DNA from: Pseudomonadota bacterium
GTDB taxonomy: Bacteria; Pseudomonadota; Gammaproteobacteria; SZUA-229
Direction of reading: 5' to 3'
Length of the DNA stretch: 10,024 bases
Assembly: GCA_030673345.1 (NCBI GenBank)
Contig: DAOVJH010000026.1
Span: 1 to 10,024, forward strand
A model generated the notes under the pieces. The model worked only from the letters and a program-made list of their open reading frames with translations, ran no database searches and was not told where the DNA came from. The position numbers were made by a program, and so were the translations under genes. Below, one piece after another: positions 5,891 to 10,024 of this stretch; position 1 is the first letter of the stretch, and each line of letters starts with the position of its first letter.

Positions 5891-7540
5891 ATGCCAAAAC
5901 TAACGGAACTCGCCTCATGGAAAGCGCTTGAGGCACACTTTGAACAGATAAAAGATGTTCAGATGCGTGATTTATTCGAACAGGATAAGAATCGTTTCAA
6001 AAAATTCAGCACGCAGATGGACGATATCCTGCTGGATTTTTCAAAAAACCGCATCGATGATGAAGCCTTTCGCTTATTGTGCGACCTGGCGAAAGAGGCC
6101 GGCGTTCCGGAGTGGCGCGAAAAGATGTTTTCTGGTGAGCCCATCAATATCTCTGAGTTTCGCCCGGTATTGCACACCGCACTGAGAAATCGCAGTAATG
6201 AGCCGGTGTATGTCGATGGCGAAAATGTCATGCCCAAGATCAACCGCGTGCTGGCGCAGATTCGCTATTTCACCGAGCGGGTGCGCGGCGGGCATCTGCG
6301 TGGTTACAGCGGGCATCTGTTTACTGATGTTGTCAATATCGGTATCGGCGGTTCGGATCTGGGGCCGCATGTGGTCTGTGATTCGATGAAACCATATGCG
6401 CAACGCGGTATGAATGTGCATTTTGTTTCAAATATCGACCCGACGCATCTGACTGAGATTTTAAAATTCGTCAAGCCGGAATCCACCCTGTTCGTTATCT
6501 CCTCAAAAACCTTTACCACGCAGGAAACCATGTTAAATGCGCAGAGCGCCCGTAACTGGTTTGTCGAATTAACAGCGAACGAAAAAGCGGTGTCTCGGCA
6601 TTTTGTTGGGGTAACGACCAATAAACAGGCGGCGGCTGAATTTGGTATCCTGGAAGAAAACATGTTCGAGTTCTGGGACTGGGTAGGGGGACGTTATTCA
6701 CTCTGGTCTGCCATCGGCCTGCCCATAGCGCTTTATCTGGGAATGGATCATTTTGAAGACTTTCTCGATGGTGCGCACGCCATGGATATGCATTTCAAAT
6801 CAGCCCCGATCGAAAAAAACATGCCGATCATCCTGGCTTTACTCGGCGTCTGGTATAACAATTTCTTTGATGCGCAGAGTCATGCGGTCATGGCATACAA
6901 TCAGTACCTTCGGCGTTTGCCCGCCTACCTGCAGCAGCTGGATATGGAGAGCAACGGTAAAACCATTGACCGTCAAGGTAAACGTGTCGATTACCTGACC
7001 GGTCCGATTATCTGGGGTGAGACAGGCAGTAACTGTCAGCATGCGTTTTTCCAGTTATTGCATCAGGGGACCAAACCGGTACCGGCAGATTTCCTCATCC
7101 CGGCGCGCAGTAAAAATCCGCTGGGTGACCAGCACTGTGTGCTGCTGGCTAATTACTTTGCGCAGACGCGTGCATTGATGAAAGGTAAGACGGAAGCTGA
7201 AGCGCGTGCTGAATTAGAAGCCGCTGGTTGTTCTGAAGAGGTCATCAAAGATGTTTTGCCGCACAAGATTTTTGAAGGCAATAAACCGACAAATTCGATC
7301 ATGTTTGAAAGTCTTGATCCGAGAACACTCGGTGCTCTACTTGCTATGTATGAACACAAGGTTTTTGTACAGGGCGTGATATGGGATATTAATTCTTTCG
7401 ATCAATGGGGTGTGGAGTACGGCAAGCAGCTGGCCAGTGATATACAGGTAGAGCTGGCGAGCAGGCAGGGCACGGACCGTTATGATGATTCGACTAATAG
7501 CCTGATTGATTACTGCATGCTGTTGAAGTTTTCTGATTAG
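5891..7540 (+). CDS. pgi: Glucose-6-phosphate isomerase
   Basis: Interconverts glucose-6-phosphate and fructose-6-phosphate in glycolysis and gluconeogenesis; cytosolic dimer. The 549 residues equal the E. coli length. Visible motifs: GIGGSDLGPH at 151-160 and SSKTFTTQETM at 204-214 (sugar-phosphate binding), signature 1 as DWVGGRYSLWSAIG at 263-276, catalytic Glu353 in MESNGK, His384 in the GxxGxNxQH segment, and signature 2 at 495-512 ending FDQWGVEYGK with catalytic Lys512. An oddity is SNCQH at 380-384, where TNGQH is usual (Gly to Cys at 382). The ATG at 5891 fits the family N-terminus; another ATG at 5883 is out of frame. No Shine-Dalgarno sequence is seen. It is divergent from ppc, convergent with queG, and followed by a perfect 28-bp inverted repeat. 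In Pseudomonas pgi directly follows panD; here the ppc module lies between them. Confidence 0.98.
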   Translation: MPKLTELASWKALEAHFEQIKDVQMRDLFEQDKNRFKKFSTQMDDILLDFSKNRIDDEAFRLLCDLAKEAGVPEWREKMFSGEPINISEFRPVLHTALRNRSNEPVYVDGENVMPKINRVLAQIRYFTERVRGGHLRGYSGHLFTDVVNIGIGGSDLGPHVVCDSMKPYAQRGMNVHFVSNIDPTHLTEILKFVKPESTLFVISSKTFTTQETMLNAQSARNWFVELTANEKAVSRHFVGVTTNKQAAAEFGILEENMFEFWDWVGGRYSLWSAIGLPIALYLGMDHFEDFLDGAHAMDMHFKSAPIEKNMPIILALLGVWYNNFFDAQSHAVMAYNQYLRRLPAYLQQLDMESNGKTIDRQGKRVDYLTGPIIWGETGSNCQHAFFQLLHQGTKPVPADFLIPARSKNPLGDQHCVLLANYFAQTRALMKGKTEAEARAELEAAGCSEEVIKDVLPHKIFEGNKPTNSIMFESLDPRTLGALLAMYEHKVFVQGVIWDINSFDQWGVEYGKQLASDIQVELASRQGTDRYDDSTNSLIDYCMLLKFSD

Positions 7541-7563
7541 ATAAATAAAAGCAGCGTGTTATG

Positions 7564-7635
7564 TGTCATCTCGACCAGCGGGAGAGATCTTTAAATACTT
7601 GATGAATAAGATCTCTCCCGCTGGTCGAGATGACA
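7564..7635. repeat. Perfect 28-bp inverted repeat between convergent pgi and queG
   Basis: Arms at 7564-7591 and 7608-7635 are perfectly complementary over 28 bp and flank a 16-base loop (7592-7607). The arm begins TGTCATCTCGACCAGC and ends GGGAGAGATCTT. It starts 24 bases after the pgi stop and ends 17 bases before the queG stop, so it fills the convergent gap and could stop transcription from both sides. No strong T-tract directly abuts either arm, so a simple intrinsic terminator is not a full explanation. Perfect long arms in an intergenic gap are typical of dispersed palindromic repeats (REP- or MITE-like). Copy number cannot be judged from one window. Confidence 0.9.
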
Positions 7636-7651
7636 GAACTTGATGTTATTT

Positions 7652-8725
7652 TTATCGATGTTGCTGTATCGCCCAATCAATATGCTCAACCAGCATGGCG
7701 TCGTTACTGAAGATCTGTTTTTTCTTTTTTAAGATTCTAATAACTTTTTCAGATGCAGGCGCATTGCCCAGCGCGACAGCAATATTTCTCAGCCAGCGCA
7801 GATAACCGATCCGCCGGATCGCAGAGCCTTCTGTATTTTTTAAAAATTTTTCTTCACTCCAGCTAAACAGGTCGATCAGGTCGGGTGCATCGAGCGGGTG
7901 ACGGGTTAAAAAATCTTCTTCTGAGGTTGGCTGTGAAAAGCGGTTCCACGGACAGCACAGCTGGCAGTCGTCACAACCATAAATGCGGTTACCGATGTCC
8001 TTGCGAAATTCTACCGGAATACTGCCATGCAGCTCGATGGTCAGATAAGAGATGCAGCGTCTGGCATCAACTTTATAGGGCGCTACGATGGCTTTAGTCG
8101 GGCAGATATCGATACAGGCTGAGCAGCTGCCGCAGTGATTTTCTGTGGTGTGCTGTGTGACCGGTAAAGCCAGGTCCGTGTAGATCTCGCCAAGAAAAAA
8201 CCATGACCCTGCTTTTTGGTTAATCAGGTTGCTGTGTTTGCCTATCCAGCCAAGACCTGATTTTTCTGCCAGCGCTTTCTCCAGTACAGGTGCGCTGTCG
8301 ACGAATGCACGATAACCAAATTCACCGATAGATATTTTGATTTTGTCTGCCAGTTTCTGTAAGCGTTTGCGCATCACCTTGTGGTAATCACGGCCTAGCG
8401 CATAACGTGAGATGTAACCCATCTCCGGGTTTGCTAATACCGTGTCGGAGAGTTCACAGTCTGGTGGCATGTAATCCATTCGTACAGAAATAACCCGGCA
8501 GGTATTGTCGACGAGCTGCTCAGGGTGGCTGCGTTTACTGCCATGTTTAAACATGTAATCCATCTCGCCATGAAAGCCGGCTTCTATCCAGTCGTTCAGG
8601 TGCTGATCATGTTCAGCCAGGTCGATATCGGATATTCCCAGCTGTTGAAAGCCAAGTTCCTCTGACCACAGCGTTATCTGTCGTAGAAGTTGGGGGTAGT
8701 CTATATTGTTGGCTGTCTCTGACAT
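7652..8725 (-). CDS. queG: Epoxyqueuosine reductase (QueG)
   Basis: Last step of queuosine synthesis: cobalamin-dependent reduction of epoxyqueuosine to queuosine at position 34 of tRNAs for Asp, Asn, His and Tyr. The 357 residues are close to the family norm (E. coli about 379). Visible: RYALGRDYHKVMR near 107-119, VDSAPVLEK at 142-150 with Asp143 (the proposed catalytic Asp134 of E. coli), GLGWIGKHSNL at 157-167, a ferredoxin-type cluster C198-x2-C201-x2-C204-x3-C208-P, and a second cysteine set C251, C254, C257, C258 in CDDCQLCCPWN. The C-terminal part (about 290-355, with LRNIAVALGN and EHIDWAI) is a HEAT-like segment that contacts tRNA. ATG at 8725 is the first in-frame start fitting the family; no Shine-Dalgarno sequence precedes it. 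It is divergent from gltX across 118 bases. Identification is secure. Confidence 0.97.
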   Translation of the reverse strand: MSETANNIDYPQLLRQITLWSEELGFQQLGISDIDLAEHDQHLNDWIEAGFHGEMDYMFKHGSKRSHPEQLVDNTCRVISVRMDYMPPDCELSDTVLANPEMGYISRYALGRDYHKVMRKRLQKLADKIKISIGEFGYRAFVDSAPVLEKALAEKSGLGWIGKHSNLINQKAGSWFFLGEIYTDLALPVTQHTTENHCGSCSACIDICPTKAIVAPYKVDARRCISYLTIELHGSIPVEFRKDIGNRIYGCDDCQLCCPWNRFSQPTSEEDFLTRHPLDAPDLIDLFSWSEEKFLKNTEGSAIRRIGYLRWLRNIAVALGNAPASEKVIRILKKKKQIFSNDAMLVEHIDWAIQQHR

Positions 8726-8732
8726 GCTGGGT

Positions 8733-8761
8733 ATTTTAGTCTGTTGTATGCCATTAGTCGT
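8733..8761 (-). promoter_or_regulatory. Candidate queG promoter, possibly giving a leaderless mRNA
   Basis: On the - strand TAAAAT (8733-8738, 5 of 6) stands 17 bases from ACGACT (8756-8761, 3 of 6). The predicted transcription start near 8726 is next to the queG ATG at 8725, so the mRNA would have almost no leader. This fits the lack of a Shine-Dalgarno sequence but rests on a weak -35. Confidence 0.28.
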
Positions 8762-8782
8762 TAGTCATTCACCCTTCGTCTA

Positions 8783-8811
8783 AAGACAAGCGACCGCTTT
8801 AAAGCTAAAAT
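8783..8811 (+). promoter_or_regulatory. Probable gltX promoter with GC-rich discriminator
   Basis: AAGACA (8783-8788, 4 of 6) and TAAAAT (8806-8811, 5 of 6) are spaced by exactly 17 bases. The following bases AGCGCCCC (8812-8819) are GC-rich. A GC-rich discriminator is characteristic of promoters repressed by ppGpp in the stringent response, reasonable for a tRNA synthetase; that regulation is inference. Predicted start near 8818, leader about 26 bases. Confidence 0.5.
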
Positions 8812-8843
8812 AGCGCCCCGATTCAATCATCATCAATATTTCT

Positions 8844-10024
8844 ATGACAGTCAGAACTCGATTTGCTCCAAGTCCTACCGGTTACCTTCACGTTGGCGGT
8901 GCCCGTACAGCATTATTTTCCTGGTTATATGCCAGAAAAATGGGTGGACAGTTTATCTTGCGTATCGAAGATACTGACCGTGAACGTTCTACCAAGGAAT
9001 CGGTTAACGTCATCCTGGAAGGTATGGAATGGCTGGGACTGGATTACGATGAAGGGCCTTTCTATCAAACGGATCAATTCGATCGCTATAGAGAAGTGAT
9101 TCAGCAGTTGGTCGATACCGGCCATGCTTACCATTGTGACTGTACTAAAGAACGTCTTGCTGAACTGCGTGAACAGCAGATGGCTAATAAGGAAAAACCG
9201 CGTTACGATGGCTGCTGTCGTGAAAAGAACCTGGCTGCAGCAGACAATACCGTCGTGCGTTTTAAGAACCCGCTGGAAGGTGATGTAATAATCGAAGACA
9301 TGGTCAAGGGCCGCGTCGTCATCAATAACCGCGAACTCGATGATCTGATCCTGGCGCGCACGGATGGCACACCAACCTATAACCTGACAGTCGTGGTCGA
9401 TGACTGGGATATGAAGATGACGCACATCATCCGCGGTGATGATCACCTGAACAATACGCCGCGGCAGATCAATATATTAAAAGCGCTTGGCGCCGAGTTG
9501 CCGATCTATGCGCACGTACCGATGATTCTCGGTGACGATGGCAAGCGTCTATCAAAACGTCATGGCGCAGTCAGTGTACTGGAATATAAAGATAACGGCT
9601 TCCTGCCAGAAGCATTGATCAACTACCTGGTTCGTCTGAGCTGGTCGCATGGTGACCAGGAAATATTCAGCCGCGAAGAGATGGTTGCGTTATTTGATGC
9701 CTGTGATGTCAATACATCGGCATCTGCATTCAACACAGAGAAATTACTCTGGCTGAACCAGCATTACATTAAAAATAACGAGCCAGCAGAACTGGCTGAG
9801 CTGCTGCAGGGATTTGTGCATGCACATTTTTACAATACTGATCACGGACCTGATCTGAACAAAGTGCTGGAAGTATACCGGGAACGTTGCAGTACCCTGG
9901 TTGAACTGGCTGATGAGATACATTTCTTTTATGATGATTTTGATACTTATGACGCCAGGCAGGCGAAAAAACAGTTTAAAGAAACCACCTTACCGATTCT
10001 GCAAAGCTTGAAACAGCAATACAG
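8844..10024 (+). CDS. gltX: Glutamyl-tRNA synthetase, 3' end cut by window
   Basis: Charges tRNA-Glu with glutamate using ATP; cytosolic class I synthetase. The frame stays open to the window end: 393 whole codons are present, against about 471 residues in E. coli. Motifs: [17 protein letters not shown] at 7-23 (HIGH class, His16-Val-Gly-Gly), [11 protein letters not shown] near 39-49, a zinc-type acceptor-binding insert with Cys98, Cys100, Tyr121 and Cys125 at E. coli numbers, [14 protein letters not shown], and the KMSKS loop as KRLSKR at 234-239. After it comes the start of the helical anticodon-binding part. This length and the KMSKS loop separate it from the short GluQ-RS paralogue that modifies tRNA-Asp. 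Position 127, His in E. coli and once proposed as a zinc ligand, is Glu here, and position 124 is an extra Cys. The ATG follows the family N-terminus; no Shine-Dalgarno sequence is seen. Confidence 0.97.
   Translation, partial: MTVRTRFAPSPTGYLHVGGARTALFSWLYARKMGGQFILRIEDTDRERSTKESVNVILEGMEWLGLDYDEGPFYQTDQFDRYREVIQQLVDTGHAYHCDCTKERLAELREQQMANKEKPRYDGCCREKNLAAADNTVVRFKNPLEGDVIIEDMVKGRVVINNRELDDLILARTDGTPTYNLTVVVDDWDMKMTHIIRGDDHLNNTPRQINILKALGAELPIYAHVPMILGDDGKRLSKRHGAVSVLEYKDNGFLPEALINYLVRLSWSHGDQEIFSREEMVALFDACDVNTSASAFNTEKLLWLNQHYIKNNEPAELAELLQGFVHAHFYNTDHGPDLNKVLEVYRERCSTLVELADEIHFFYDDFDTYDARQAKKQFKETTLPILQSLKQQY

Noticed and set aside
6074..6663. Overlapping - strand frames of 115 and 119 residues inside pgi
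   Set aside because: Shadow frames of pgi with no family resemblance or start signals.
8751..8768. Short direct repeat TTAGTC-GTTAGTC in the queG-gltX gap
   Set aside because: Two 6-base copies only, too short to separate from chance.
8925..9446. 173-residue open frame on the - strand
   Set aside because: It lies wholly antisense to gltX, whose frame is clearly coding by its HIGH, zinc-site and KMSKS motifs; a shadow frame.
8844..10024. Glutamyl-queuosine tRNA-Asp synthetase (GluQ-RS) instead of gltX, given the queG neighbour
   Set aside because: The protein runs past 390 residues with a KRLSKR loop and the start of an anticodon-binding domain, which the short GluQ-RS lacks.

Overview
The window is a dense block of housekeeping metabolism that reads as a mid-GC gammaproteobacterium. 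The protein motifs are gammaproteobacterial in style, and the order panB-panC-panD-...-pgi recalls the pan-pgi cluster of Pseudomonas. Species cannot be named from this sequence. There is no phage, plasmid, CRISPR, rRNA or tRNA gene here.

Layout: bases 1-2282 hold pantothenate synthesis on the + strand: the 3' part of panB, then panC, then a 285-base gap, then panD. The gap holds a long imperfect inverted repeat followed by a probable panD promoter. A hairpin plus T-tract terminator follows panD and overlaps the end of the convergent gene. Bases 2313-5663 on the - strand hold a small membrane-anchored four-cysteine protein (DUF6455-like) and a 963-residue phosphoenolpyruvate carboxylase (ppc). 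A 227-base divergent region leads to pgi (5891-7540, + strand). A perfect 28-bp inverted repeat lies between pgi and the convergent queG (7652-8725, - strand, epoxyqueuosine reductase). A 118-base divergent promoter region separates queG from gltX (8844 to the window end, glutamyl-tRNA synthetase, cut at its 3' end).

Functional links: panB, panC and panD give ketopantoate, pantothenate and the beta-alanine that PanC needs, so together they feed coenzyme A. ppc (anaplerotic oxaloacetate) and pgi (glucose-6-phosphate/fructose-6-phosphate) are central carbon enzymes sharing a divergent promoter region. queG and gltX both act on tRNA and share another.

The genes themselves are ordinary. What merits attention is non-coding: the panC-panD long hairpin, whose mismatches mostly become G-U pairs in a - strand RNA; the 28-bp perfect inverted repeat after pgi; the lack of a recognisable Shine-Dalgarno sequence before any of the seven visible starts; and the ppc/DUF6455 module lying between panD and pgi.
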